Part shown: positions 7,506 to 15,386 of the stretch, piece after piece
Layout: the number at the start of each line of letters is the position of its first letter
Numbering within the stretch: position 1 is the first letter of the stretch
NCBI GenBank assembly: GCA_021770245.1
Contig: JAETRI010000025.1
Span: forward strand, 1 to 51,370
Direction: 5' to 3'
From: Lachnospiraceae bacterium
GTDB taxonomy: Bacteria; Bacillota; Clostridia; Lachnospirales; Lachnospiraceae
Length of the DNA: 51,370 nt
The notes under the pieces: generated by a model
The model's input: the letters and a program-made list of their open reading frames with translations, nothing else
Database searches by the model: none
What the model was told of the DNA's origin: nothing
Made by a program: the position numbers and the translations under genes

Positions 7506-8195
7506 TTACGCATGCAGGCCCATCTCCTGCAGGATCGCCGTGACCTCTCTGGGATTATTGCAGGTGACCAGTGACGCGCCGCATTCTCTGGCCAGCCAGG
7601 CGCAGTAGAGAATGTCATAGGGATCCCTGCCGTCCGTCTCCCCAAGGAGCGATTTGGGGTAATACCCATGGAGACTGTATCTTCCCTCATATTTATCATG
7701 GATATACCACAACAGCCTGGCGCTGAACGCATTCAGCACGCATCGGTCGGCGAGTCCGTATCCTTCGATCAGGGAGATAGTCCGATCCGCCGTTTCGTAA
7801 GCCCTGCTCTCGTTTCCCGGCACAGGATACTCCTTCAGCTCGAAATCATAGAGCATACCGGGATACCCCTTCCCCAGCTCCAGAAATTCTTCCAGCAGGG
7901 GAACCCTTTCTCCGCAAAACTCCTCTCCCCGTCTGCATCCCGCATCCAGGGAACGGATCTGGGAGAGGGTCATCTCCCGGATCGCGCCGCTGCCGTCCGT
8001 GGTACGGTCCACGGTCAGATCGTGCATAATAACCAGTTCACCGTCTTGGGACATCTGCACATCCAGTTCTATCATATCGATGCCCGCTTCCATGGTATCC
8101 CGGAAGGAAGCCATGGTATTCTCCGGAAAATGTGCCGGATTGCCCCTGTGTCCTGCCACTAAGATACCTGTTTGTGTTCCTTTTCGCTCCATCAT
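7506..8195 (-). CDS. Glycerophosphodiester phosphodiesterase (GDPD)
   Basis: Hydrolyses glycerophosphodiesters, such as deacylated phospholipids, to sn-glycerol 3-phosphate and an alcohol. The 229 residues carry the GDPD signature: GHRGNPAHFPENTMASF (about 15-31, catalytic His16 and the metal-binding Glu), IELDVQMSQDGELVIMHD (catalytic His about 58) and FELKEYPV. No signal peptide, so cytoplasmic like UgpQ. GGAGCAGGAT precedes ATG 8195, within repeat A3. It follows the HAD phosphatase gene, and the Ugp-like importer diverges just beyond, which supports a role in glycerophospho-compound use. Confidence 0.9.
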   Translation of the reverse strand: MMERKGTQTGILVAGHRGNPAHFPENTMASFRDTMEAGIDMIELDVQMSQDGELVIMHDLTVDRTTDGSGAIREMTLSQIRSLDAGCRRGEEFCGERVPLLEEFLELGKGYPGMLYDFELKEYPVPGNESRAYETADRTISLIEGYGLADRCVLNAFSARLLWYIHDKYEGRYSLHGYYPKSLLGETDGRDPYDILYCAWLARECGASLVTCNNPREVTAILQEMGLHA

Positions 8196-8200
8196 ATCCT

Positions 8201-8229
8201 GCTCCTATCCGCCCGCTTTGGCGGGCACT
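8201..8229 (-). repeat. Family A leader repeat, copy A3
   Basis: GCCCGC/GCGGGC hairpin (8211-8226) followed on the minus strand by GGATAGGAGC, which serves as ribosome binding site of the glycerophosphodiesterase gene. The CCCTGATTTGTATG part seen in other copies is missing or diverged. Confidence 0.55.
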
Positions 8230-8271
8230 CTCTTTGTACGATACGGCGCCCTGCTTTCTTAAAGCCTGCCC

Positions 8272-9000
8272 CTATAGTAACCGTTCCAAATATCTCGGGG
8301 TATCATGATAATCATCTATACACTGGAACGGGATGTCGGACAAGTATACATCCTCATCATTCCCTCCCAGGCCGTAATCATCTCCGAAGTACAGGACTTC
8401 GTCATGGCTGAACCGGTTCTGTCTGCAGTACAGATCCAGGGCGTGCAGCTTGGCGTATGGATGGGGAACGATATCGAAGGAAGAGGAGCCTCCGATATAG
8501 ACCTTATATTCCGGAAACATATCTCTGACCTGGGCGTAGACCTTCCTTCTTTTTATCCGGTCCGGATCATAGGCCAGTTTGTCGGCAATAGACGCCTCGG
8601 TTCCCAGAATGGGAAACGTGAGCATTCCGCTCTCATGGATCTCAATGGTTTCTCCCTTATAGGGAAAATACCCCAGCATCTTTCTCAGCTCATTTGCCCT
8701 GGCGACGGCAAGCTCGGTATTCACCTCCACCTTCCGGTCACTTTGCAGGATCAGGACGGTTTCCGATGCTTCCTGTTCCACATCGGCAAACTGCATGCCG
8801 TAATTTCCGATGATTTGAATAGGAAAATTCTCCATTTGAGTGAAAATACGGCGGCAGGATCCGGCCCCCACCATCAACAGCTTATATCTTTCCCTTGACC
8901 GCATCAAGAGCTCCCTGCATTCCGGAGAGAGCGGGGATTTGTGCTGTGTGAGTGTTCCGTCCAGGTCAAAAGCAAGAACTTTTGGGCCATGTGTGTCCAT
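8272..9000 (-). CDS. HAD-IIB hydrolase, phosphomannomutase-like
   Basis: A 242-residue haloacid-dehalogenase-fold phosphatase or mutase. Motif I is LAFDLDGTLT (about 9-18, nucleophile and acid Asp), motif II lies in LLMVGAGSCRR, and motif IV is LYFGDDYGLGGNDEDVY near the C-terminus, close to the FGD...GGND pattern of phosphomannomutase-type HAD-IIB proteins. Substrate unknown; the neighbours suggest a sugar or glycerol phosphate. AGGGAGGG precedes the start, and a consensus promoter lies about 80 bases upstream, back to back with the importer promoter. Confidence 0.8.
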   Translation of the reverse strand: MDTHGPKVLAFDLDGTLTQHKSPLSPECRELLMRSRERYKLLMVGAGSCRRIFTQMENFPIQIIGNYGMQFADVEQEASETVLILQSDRKVEVNTELAVARANELRKMLGYFPYKGETIEIHESGMLTFPILGTEASIADKLAYDPDRIKRRKVYAQVRDMFPEYKVYIGGSSSFDIVPHPYAKLHALDLYCRQNRFSHDEVLYFGDDYGLGGNDEDVYLSDIPFQCIDDYHDTPRYLERLL

Positions 9001-9080
9001 AGATGTCTACCCTCCCTGTTTGCGAAAGAAAGCGAAATATTCGTAATCAATTCATAAGATCCGAATTGCAATTTCATACA

Positions 9081-9109
9081 AGTATAAAAGCGGAATTCGT
9101 AAAAGTCAA
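9081..9109 (-). promoter_or_regulatory. Sigma-A promoter for the HAD and glycerophosphodiesterase genes
   Basis: On the minus strand TTGACT (9109-9104), 17 bases, TATACT (9086-9081). A short palindromic stretch, GAATTGCAATTTC (9063-9075), lies just downstream and could be an operator; that part is speculative. Confidence 0.75.
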
Positions 9110-9183
9110 CCAGGAATAATAGCCAATTTATATTAATTTTTTTTATAAAACATTACCAAAACATCATTTTTCAACAAAATGCA

Positions 9184-9212
9184 TTGACATAGGGAGGTAC
9201 GAAAGTTATAAT
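9184..9212 (+). promoter_or_regulatory. Sigma-A promoter for the ABC importer
   Basis: TTGACA (9184-9189), exactly 17 bases, TATAAT (9207-9212): a perfect consensus. The leader to the first start codon is about 160 bases. Together with the minus-strand promoter at 9081-9109 this 380-base gap is a divergent control region; no other gene is seen in it. Confidence 0.88.
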
Positions 9213-9380
9213 CGAATAAAACAAGGCAGGGGAATTTCGAAAGAAACGTAAATTTAAGGGCAGAACCAAGGGGATATCTTCGGATAAGCGTTCTACGCCA
9301 AACGAAGGGAAATATCTGGCGTGGCGGGTTTCCTGCCGCGCCGGCCTGCCATAGGAATTTTGGATGAAAGGGAGGCAATC

Positions 9381-10271
9381 ATGAAACAAAACGCACGTCT
9401 CGTTAAAAAAATGAAACCTTATCTCATGGTGACGCCGGCGCTCATCGGCATCCTGGTTTTTACCATCTATCCCGCCATCAAGCTGATCCATCTGAGTTTC
9501 ATGAATACCAACATGCTGAATCCTGCGGCCAGCAAATTCGTGGGTTTGGATAATTATAAGAAAGTATTCGCACGGCCGGATTTCTATAAGTCCCTGTCCA
9601 ATACCTTTATCTACACGATTGCCGTGGTCTTTCTCATCACGGTATCCGCACTGCTATTGGCGGTATGGCTGCATGAGAAGGACAGCAAACTGAACCAGCT
9701 GGTACAGGCGACCGTTTTTCTGCCCCATGTGGTATCTATTGTATCCATCGCCCTGGTCTTCAAGTGGATGATGGAACCCAACTTCGGCCTGTTCAACTTC
9801 CTGCTCCGGAAAATGGGGCTGCCGACCTCCTCCTGGCTTTCGGGTTCTTCCACGGCCATGGCCTGTGTAATTGCCATCTCCCTTTGGAAAGCGGTGGGCT
9901 ATGATGTCCTCATCCTGCTCGCGGCGCTGCGCAGCGTCCCCACATCCATTTACGAAGCTGCCAGACTGGACAATGCCAATAAGGTGGTCATGTTTTTCAA
10001 GATCACTCTGCCCATGATCTCTCCCCAGCTGTTCTTCACTCTGATCATCCGTACGATCAGTTCCTTTAAGGTATTCGATACCGTACGCATCCTCACCCAG
10101 GGCGGTCCCAACAACGCCACGGTTACCATGGTCTACAGTATCTATACCGAATCCCTGATGAGCCTGCGGATCGGTTACGGTGCGGTATACGGCGTTATCC
10201 TGCTCATCATCGTAGGTCTTCTTACGGTCGTATATTTCAGCGGATTTTCCAAGAAGGTCTTCTACCAATAG
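9381..10271 (+). CDS. ABC sugar-type permease, UgpA/MalF-like
   Basis: First membrane subunit of a carbohydrate-uptake-1 importer, 296 residues with about six membrane helices (the first at about 18-40, MVTPALIGILVFTIYPAI). The permease EAA loop reads YEAARLDNANKVVMFFKITLP (about 203-223), which couples to an ATPase. GGGAGG seven bases before ATG 9381 fixes the start. The next permease follows after 61 bases and the binding protein after that; no ATPase gene is present, so a shared MsmK-type ATPase elsewhere is likely. The closest match in overall pattern is UgpA of the sn-glycerol 3-phosphate importer. Confidence 0.88.
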   Translation: MKQNARLVKKMKPYLMVTPALIGILVFTIYPAIKLIHLSFMNTNMLNPAASKFVGLDNYKKVFARPDFYKSLSNTFIYTIAVVFLITVSALLLAVWLHEKDSKLNQLVQATVFLPHVVSIVSIALVFKWMMEPNFGLFNFLLRKMGLPTSSWLSGSSTAMACVIAISLWKAVGYDVLILLAALRSVPTSIYEAARLDNANKVVMFFKITLPMISPQLFFTLIIRTISSFKVFDTVRILTQGGPNNATVTMVYSIYTESLMSLRIGYGAVYGVILLIIVGLLTVVYFSGFSKKVFYQ

Positions 10272-10290
10272 GAGCGATAATTTCCAATCT

Positions 10291-10328
10291 CTTTGATTTG
10301 TATGCGTGCCCTGCGCGCAGATAGGAGC
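10291..10328 (+). repeat. Family A leader repeat, copy A4
   Basis: GATTTGTATGCG, a degenerate GCGTGCC/GCGCGC hairpin, then AGATAGGAGC, ending four bases before the second permease start. This is the only clear plus-strand copy of family A; it has the same orientation relative to its gene as all the others. Confidence 0.65.
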
Positions 10329-10332
10329 AATT

Positions 10333-11157
10333 ATGCAGATGAAGAAAAAGCTTATAAAGATCGGCGGAGTGCTCATGAAATGCCTTCTCCTGTTTATATT
10401 CGGATGGCCTTTTTTCTGGCTGATCTCCACATCCCTGCAGACGGTGGAAGAGGTGAATCGGGTAACGCCCACCTTTTTCCCGGCGGTCCCCCAGTTCATC
10501 AATTACGCGGAAGCCTGGGGCAATAATATGTGGATCTATCTGAAGAATTCCCTCATTGTGGTGGTGGGCAGTATCCTGATCCAGCTGGTGGTAATGGTCC
10601 CTGCGGCGTATGCCTTTGCCAAGCATGAATTTAAAGGAAAGAAACTCCTGTTTGGCAGCGTGCTGATCGCGCTGATGATGCCCACCCAGATCACCTTCCT
10701 TCCCATCTACCTGATGATGTCGGACTGGGGCGTGATCAATTCCCTGATCCCATTGATCCTGCCTGCTATGACGAATGCGTTCGGTATTTTCCTTCTCAGG
10801 CAATACTTTATGCAGATAGATAACGAGCTGTTGGAGGCGGCGAAGCTTGACGGAGCATCGGAAGGGAGGGTGATCATGCAGATCATGGTGCCCCTGTCCA
10901 AGCCTGCGTTTGCCACGATCATTTTGTTCTGTTTCGTAGGAACATGGAATGATTATTTTTGGCCGCTGGTCATGACGAATCTGGATGAGTTCAGGACACT
11001 TCCTGTGGGAATCGCACGCCTTTCGGAAATGGAGGGAATGCACAACTGGCATGTGGTGATGGCAGGCAATGTAATCCTGGTCCTTCCCATCATTTTGGTG
11101 TATCTGTTTGCATCGAAACAGATTATGCAGTCCTTTGCCCACGGCGAGATTAAATGA
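10333..11157 (+). CDS. ABC sugar-type permease, UgpE/MalG-like
   Basis: Second membrane subunit, 274 residues, about six helices. The EAA loop is LEAAKLDGASEGRVIMQIMVP (about 176-196). The start at 10333 follows TAGGAG from repeat A4. Pairs with the upstream permease to form the channel. Confidence 0.88.
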   Translation: MQMKKKLIKIGGVLMKCLLLFIFGWPFFWLISTSLQTVEEVNRVTPTFFPAVPQFINYAEAWGNNMWIYLKNSLIVVVGSILIQLVVMVPAAYAFAKHEFKGKKLLFGSVLIALMMPTQITFLPIYLMMSDWGVINSLIPLILPAMTNAFGIFLLRQYFMQIDNELLEAAKLDGASEGRVIMQIMVPLSKPAFATIILFCFVGTWNDYFWPLVMTNLDEFRTLPVGIARLSEMEGMHNWHVVMAGNVILVLPIILVYLFASKQIMQSFAHGEIK

Positions 11158-11230
11158 ACACAGGCCGCAAAGGCCCAAAATGCTTTTACACTGTTGCCAC
11201 GAGGTAACATCATCGGAAAGGAGATATGTT

Positions 11231-12595
11231 ATGAAGAAGAAACTGACAGGCGTTTTATTAAGCGTTTCCGTGCTGGCGGCAGCACTTGCCGGATGCGGTA
11301 AGAGCTCCGCTCCCGCCCAGGAACCCGCATCTACGGCCGCGGATACACAGCAATCCGAGGCAGCCCCCGAACCTTCCGAGGAACCCGGGACCTCTGAGGC
11401 CGCCACGTCCTCGGAGGGGAAGACGACCGTGCAGTTCTGGCACGCCCTGTCCGGCACCAACGGGGAACTGGTGGACCAGCTGGTGGCTGATTTCAACAGC
11501 TCCCAGGATGCGGTGGAAGTAGTTGCCACTTTCCAGGGAAGTTATGCAGAGGCGGCCGCAAAAGCGGAACAGGCAATCTATGCGGGCAACGCGCCCGATA
11601 TTCTCCTGGTAGCCCAGGATAATGTGGGCAGGCTTGCCACGAACGGTGTTTTCGCGGATCTTCTCCCCTTTATGCAGAAAGACGGCATCGACGACAAGGA
11701 CTTCGTGGAAGCCTTTGTACAGGATGCTTACTATGACGGCGCTCTGGTGGACGTACCCTTCGGCCGTTCCGCGCAGATCCTCCACATCAATAAGTCCATC
11801 CTGGACGAAATGGGCTGTGCGGTTCCCACCACATGGGATGAATTAAAGGAAGTGGCCCTGAAATGCACAGTGGTGGAAGGTGGCGAGACCAAACAGTACG
11901 GACTTGCCATACCCTTTGACCAGTGGCAGCTGTTCGCACTCGTCCAGCAGGCAGGCGGACATTTCTTCAACGAAGACGTAACCGGCCTGGGCTGTGTGGA
12001 AGACGGCACGGCGAAGGAAGCTTTCACGTTCCTGCGGGAGCTGCAGGATGCGGGCGCGCTCTATTATGCAGATCCTGCCAACGATCAGACAGGCTCGCTG
12101 TTCACTTCCGGCAGTGCGGCCATGATGATCAATTCCTCCGGCGGCATCACTTCCAACACCGCCAATATCGGGGATTCTTTTGAATATGTAGTTTCTCCTC
12201 TGGTAAAGGGTAAGATCGCTTCCATGCCCACCGGCGGATGCGGTTTCGGTATCCTTGCCGCCAGCCAGAACCAGGAAGCCGCATGGGAGTTCGTGAAATG
12301 GTATATCCAGGATGAAAAGGGCGGCCTTGCTTTCGTACTGGGATCCGGATATCTGCCTTTCACCAAGACCATGGCCGAATCTTCTGCCATCCAGGAGCTT
12401 TGGGGCCGCAACGAGAACTACAAGATCGCCTATGAAGCCCTTGCGGACGGCGACGACAGCTACCGTATCGCCAATCTTACGCCGGTGATCACGGAGTTCC
12501 GCACCTGCATCCAGGCCATCATGCTGGATAAACAGGATATCGACGAGTCCCTGGCCACCTTCAGCGACTCCGTAGATGTGATTCTAAACGAATAA
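11231..12595 (+). CDS. ABC importer substrate-binding lipoprotein, UgpB-like
   Basis: A 454-residue lipid-anchored solute-binding protein. The signal with lipobox LAAALAGC (about 15-22) is followed by a Ser/Glu/Pro-rich linker (25-60). The binding fold starts TTVQFWHALSGTNGELVDQL and contains NSSQDAVEVVATFQGSYAE, AGNAPDILLV and DVPFGRSAQILHINKS, a pattern close to UgpB. I infer sn-glycerol 3-phosphate or a glycerophosphodiester as ligand, supported by the divergent GDPD gene, but a sugar cannot be excluded. AAAGGAGATATGTT precedes ATG 11231. A strong terminator follows. Confidence 0.85.
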   Translation: MKKKLTGVLLSVSVLAAALAGCGKSSAPAQEPASTAADTQQSEAAPEPSEEPGTSEAATSSEGKTTVQFWHALSGTNGELVDQLVADFNSSQDAVEVVATFQGSYAEAAAKAEQAIYAGNAPDILLVAQDNVGRLATNGVFADLLPFMQKDGIDDKDFVEAFVQDAYYDGALVDVPFGRSAQILHINKSILDEMGCAVPTTWDELKEVALKCTVVEGGETKQYGLAIPFDQWQLFALVQQAGGHFFNEDVTGLGCVEDGTAKEAFTFLRELQDAGALYYADPANDQTGSLFTSGSAAMMINSSGGITSNTANIGDSFEYVVSPLVKGKIASMPTGGCGFGILAASQNQEAAWEFVKWYIQDEKGGLAFVLGSGYLPFTKTMAESSAIQELWGRNENYKIAYEALADGDDSYRIANLTPVITEFRTCIQAIMLDKQDIDESLATFSDSVDVILNE

Positions 12596-12686
12596 AGGGC
12601 GGTATCCCGGACGGCCGGACAGTCAAAGGTATCCGTCTGCAGGATATCTATGGCCGGATGGATATCTGCCGTGAGCAAGCTTTTGA

Positions 12687-12727
12687 CAGGGTCTGTGCAG
12701 CCAGTGCACAGGCCCTGCCTTTTTTTT
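12687..12727 (+). terminator. Intrinsic terminator of the ABC importer operon
   Basis: CAGGGTCTGTGCA (12687-12699) pairs with TGCACAGGCCCTG (12705-12717) with one mismatch, followed by eight T. Confidence 0.9.
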
Positions 12728-12782
12728 GCCCGTAAAACGGTTTTCCCGGCAGAGGTGCCGCGGCAAACAAAAACTTGATCGG

Positions 12783-12855
12783 AATGCCCGCCAGGGCGGG
12801 CGGATGGGGATTAGGTGCGCTGCCGCCAAGGACACGGCATGAAAGGATTAGTATA
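12783..12855 (+). repeat. Family A/B composite leader before the MgtC-like gene
   Basis: A GCCCGCC/GGGCGGGC hairpin with GATGGGGATTAG (family A-like) is followed by GTGCGCTGCCGCC, GACACGGCATGAAAGGATTAGT (split: GACACGGCATG, AAAGGATTAGT), the family B end module, then TATA and the start codon. The AAAGGA is the ribosome binding site. Confidence 0.6.
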
Positions 12856-13578
12856 ATGGTACAGATCATTTATGTGGGCAGGATCCTGCTCGCCGCCTGC
12901 TGCGGCATCGTCATAGGATGGGAACGTCAAAACCGGGGAAAGGCTGCCGGGATCAGAACGCATTTCATCATCTCTGTCGCTTCTTCCCTGATGATGATTA
13001 TCTCAAAATACGGTTTTTATGACGCTCTCGGTACGGCCGGCACCTCCGTAGACGTGTCCAGAGTGGGAGCCGGCATCCTGGCAGGCGTGGGACTGATGAG
13101 CGGCGGTCTGGTTATCACACAGAAGCGGGGCGTATCCAGCGGTATCACGACGGCAGCGGGGATCTGGGCCACCGTGGCTCTCGGCATGTCCCTGGGCGCC
13201 GGAATGTATGTGACGGGACTGTCCACGACCCTTCTGATTCTGTTGGGACAGATCCTGATGCACAGAGATATCCATCTGGCCAAACACCTGTGGAGGGGCC
13301 AGGTGGACTTCCTGATCCCGATAGCCGACGGACAATGCACGCAGGAAGCGACCGGCCCTACCGCCCTTACGGTCTCGGATGCCGTAGAGCGTGCCATGGA
13401 TGAGATCGCCGCAGGCCTGGAAAAGCACGGCATCGAAATCATCAGCATGAAATATGAACTGAGAAACAAGAATACCGTGCATCTGAGAATTGTCTTCGCC
13501 GCAGCCCTCAAGGCGGACCGAAAAGAAATGGCGAAGCACTTAACCCAGATCCCCTACCTGTATTCCTATGAATTCTGA
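12856..13578 (+). CDS. MgtC/SapB-family membrane protein
   Basis: A 240-residue protein. The first about 140 residues form four or five membrane helices with family motifs GIVIGWERQNRGKAAGIRTH (about 17-36), SRVGAGILAGVGLMSGGL and TTAAGIWATVALGMSLGAG. The soluble C-terminus (about 150-240) looks ACT-like (ISMKYELRNKNTVHLRIVF). Known relatives modulate magnesium homeostasis or membrane potential; the exact role here is unknown. The start follows the family B Shine-Dalgarno module. It converges on the GNAT gene with a shared terminator. Confidence 0.85.
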   Translation: MVQIIYVGRILLAACCGIVIGWERQNRGKAAGIRTHFIISVASSLMMIISKYGFYDALGTAGTSVDVSRVGAGILAGVGLMSGGLVITQKRGVSSGITTAAGIWATVALGMSLGAGMYVTGLSTTLLILLGQILMHRDIHLAKHLWRGQVDFLIPIADGQCTQEATGPTALTVSDAVERAMDEIAAGLEKHGIEIISMKYELRNKNTVHLRIVFAAALKADRKEMAKHLTQIPYLYSYEF

Positions 13579-13647
13579 GGGATTTTTCTCCCGTATGACC
13601 CACACCAATGATACCCCTAACAATTCGCGAAACGGACAGGCAGGCGC

Positions 13648-13698
13648 AAAAAAAAGACAGGGAAAACCGCCCCGAACGGCGGCGTTCCCTGCTTTTTT
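13648..13698. terminator. Bidirectional intrinsic terminator
   Basis: CAGGGAA (13658-13664) pairs with TTCCCTG (13685-13691), with an inner CGCC/GGCG stem. Six T follow on the plus strand and eight A precede, giving a U-run on each strand. It serves the convergent mgtC-like and GNAT genes. Confidence 0.85.
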
Positions 13699-13731
13699 GT
13701 CCCGTCTTTTTTGTTCCGAAATCCCTCGGCA

Positions 13732-14166
13732 TCACAGCCATTGGATAAAAGCCGTTTTATCCTTTCGGTTGTAGCCCGCCTTCTCGTAAAACCGAAGCGT
13801 GCTTTCCGATTTGGAGCCGGTTAGCAGCATCATTTTATAGCAATCCTCCCGCAGAGCGATTTCTCTCGCATATGCCAGGCATGCCGAAGCAAGCCCCCTC
13901 TTCCTATGCTTTTCATCCGTGACCACATTTTCAATCAGCGCATAGGGCCTCTGGGCATGGGTCAAATTAGGGACAATCACGCACACGCAGGAGGAAACGA
14001 TTCTGCCCGCTTCCTCGGCCACAATGATATGATGGGATTCGTCGCCGAGGATTTTATCCCAGATCTTCCTGACCCGTTCATTCTCCTCCGGCATCGGATT
14101 CCCATGAAGCTGCGTATACAGCCTCATCAAATCGCCAAAATCATCCTTTACGATTTCTCTGACCAT
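13732..14166 (-). CDS. GNAT-family N-acetyltransferase
   Basis: A 144-residue acetyl-CoA-dependent acetyltransferase. It has the N-terminal REIVKDDFGDLMRLY strand-helix, the core ALIENVVTDEKHRKRGLASAC with the R/Q-x-x-G-x-G/A acetyl-CoA loop as RKRGLA (about 92-97), and the end strand STLRFYEKAGY. Acceptor substrate unknown. Its ATG shares one base with the TGA stop of ilvE (TGATG), so the two are translationally coupled. Confidence 0.85.
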   Translation of the reverse strand: MVREIVKDDFGDLMRLYTQLHGNPMPEENERVRKIWDKILGDESHHIIVAEEAGRIVSSCVCVIVPNLTHAQRPYALIENVVTDEKHRKRGLASACLAYAREIALREDCYKMMLLTGSKSESTLRFYEKAGYNRKDKTAFIQWL

Positions 14167-15191
14167 CAGAGGATTCTGCGGATCCAGCCTTCCGGCCCCG
14201 CGATCCTGCCCATCTGGATTCCGGTTAAGGTGTCGTAGAGCTCCTTGATCACCGGCCCCATTTCGTCCATACCGCTGGCAAAGCAGATATCCCTGCCGTG
14301 ATCCACCACCTTGCCCACGGGGCTGATCACCGCCGCAGTACCGCAGAGCCCGCATTCCGCAAAGTTCTCCAGCTCGTCCAGGCGTACCTGGCGCTCCGTT
14401 ACCTCAAGGCCCAGGATATCCCTGGCCACGGTCACCAGAGAACGCCTCGTGATGGACGGAAGGATGCTGTCCGATTTAGGGATTACGATCCTCTTATCCT
14501 TATCCACAAACAGGAAGTTTGCGCCGCCCGTCTCCTCCACATAGGTTCTCGTAGCAGGATCCAGGAACATATTCTCGTCAAAACCGTTCGCGTGGGCCGT
14601 CACTCCCGCGTGCAGGCTCATGGCATAATTCAGGCCCGCCTTGATATGGCCCGTACCGTGGGGAGCCGCCCGGTCAAAATCGCTGACGCACAGGGTTAGA
14701 GGCTTGGCGCCGCCCTTGAAATAAGGGCCCACCGGGGTTACAAATACCCTGAACTGATACTCCTCCGCCGGCTTCACGCCGATAACCGGGGAACTCGCGA
14801 ACATATAGGGACGGATGTAAAGGGTCGCTCCGCTGCCGTAGGGGGGAACCCATGCGGCATTGGCCTTCACCACCTGATCGATGGCTTCCAGGAATCTCTC
14901 CTTGGGAAGGGGCGGCATCTCCAGGCGTTTCGCGCTGTCGATCATGCGCTCCGCATTCAGGTCCGGACGGAAGGTAACGATGTGTCCCTCCTCCGTTGTG
15001 TATGCCTTCAGCCCCTCAAAGATTTCCTGACAGTATTGCAGAATGCCCGCGCATTCGTTCAGCACGATCTGGGGATCCTGCGTCAGAAAACCTTCCTGCC
15101 ATGCACCGTTCTTGTAGTTTATCACATAACGTTGATCCGTAATGTGATAGGCAAAACCGATATTGGCCCAGTCGAGATTTTTCTTTTCCAT
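14166..15191 (-). CDS. ilvE: Branched-chain amino acid aminotransferase
   Basis: A PLP enzyme interconverting branched-chain amino acids and their 2-oxo acids. The 341 residues follow the larger, mitochondrial-like class: QEIFEGLKAY (about 57-66), RPDLNAERM, GSGATLYIRPYMFAS, the PLP lysine in GHIKAGLNYA (about 191-200), YVEETGGANFLFV (about 221) and CGTAAVISPVG. The start at 15191 is chosen because GGGAG lies eight bases upstream at the end of repeat A5. It is cotranscribed with the GNAT gene from a promoter inside the end of the AGE gene. Confidence 0.92.
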   Translation of the reverse strand: MEKKNLDWANIGFAYHITDQRYVINYKNGAWQEGFLTQDPQIVLNECAGILQYCQEIFEGLKAYTTEEGHIVTFRPDLNAERMIDSAKRLEMPPLPKERFLEAIDQVVKANAAWVPPYGSGATLYIRPYMFASSPVIGVKPAEEYQFRVFVTPVGPYFKGGAKPLTLCVSDFDRAAPHGTGHIKAGLNYAMSLHAGVTAHANGFDENMFLDPATRTYVEETGGANFLFVDKDKRIVIPKSDSILPSITRRSLVTVARDILGLEVTERQVRLDELENFAECGLCGTAAVISPVGKVVDHGRDICFASGMDEMGPVIKELYDTLTGIQMGRIAGPEGWIRRIL

Positions 15192-15197
15192 TACTCC

Positions 15198-15231
15198 AAC
15201 TCCCATCTGCCCGCCTTGGCGGGCATATAAA
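15198..15231 (-). repeat. Family A leader repeat, copy A5
   Basis: TATATGCCCGCC..GGCGGGCAGATGGGAG on the minus strand, with an 8-bp TGCCCGCC/GGCGGGCA stem (15208-15225). GGGAG is the ilvE ribosome binding site. Confidence 0.7.
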
Positions 15232-15358
15232 ACAAGCTCATGAAATCCATGATTTCACCCCGGTTCTCATCCTCCCGCTTCAGCGGACGGACCGATCGGG
15301 ACTGCCTCCTGCGTACCACGGCCTTTCCTCTACCGGCAGCCGCTTTATCATCGAACCT

Positions 15359-15386
15359 ATTATAGCACCAATCCGGAGAACGTCAA
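15359..15386 (-). promoter_or_regulatory. Sigma-A promoter for ilvE
   Basis: TTGACG (15386-15381), 16 bases, TATAAT (15364-15359), overlapping the last codon of the upstream AGE-family gene. The leader of about 160 bases to ilvE holds a CGGGTGAAAT-type hairpin (GAAATC/GATTTC, 15243-15258) and repeat A5. No T-box consensus was found in it. Confidence 0.78.

Noticed and set aside
15192-15358. T-box leader for ilvE (GGCCGTGGTACGCAGG near 15315)
   Set aside because: Only a faint resemblance to the AGGGTGGTACCGCG box; no specifier stem or terminator/antiterminator pair was seen.
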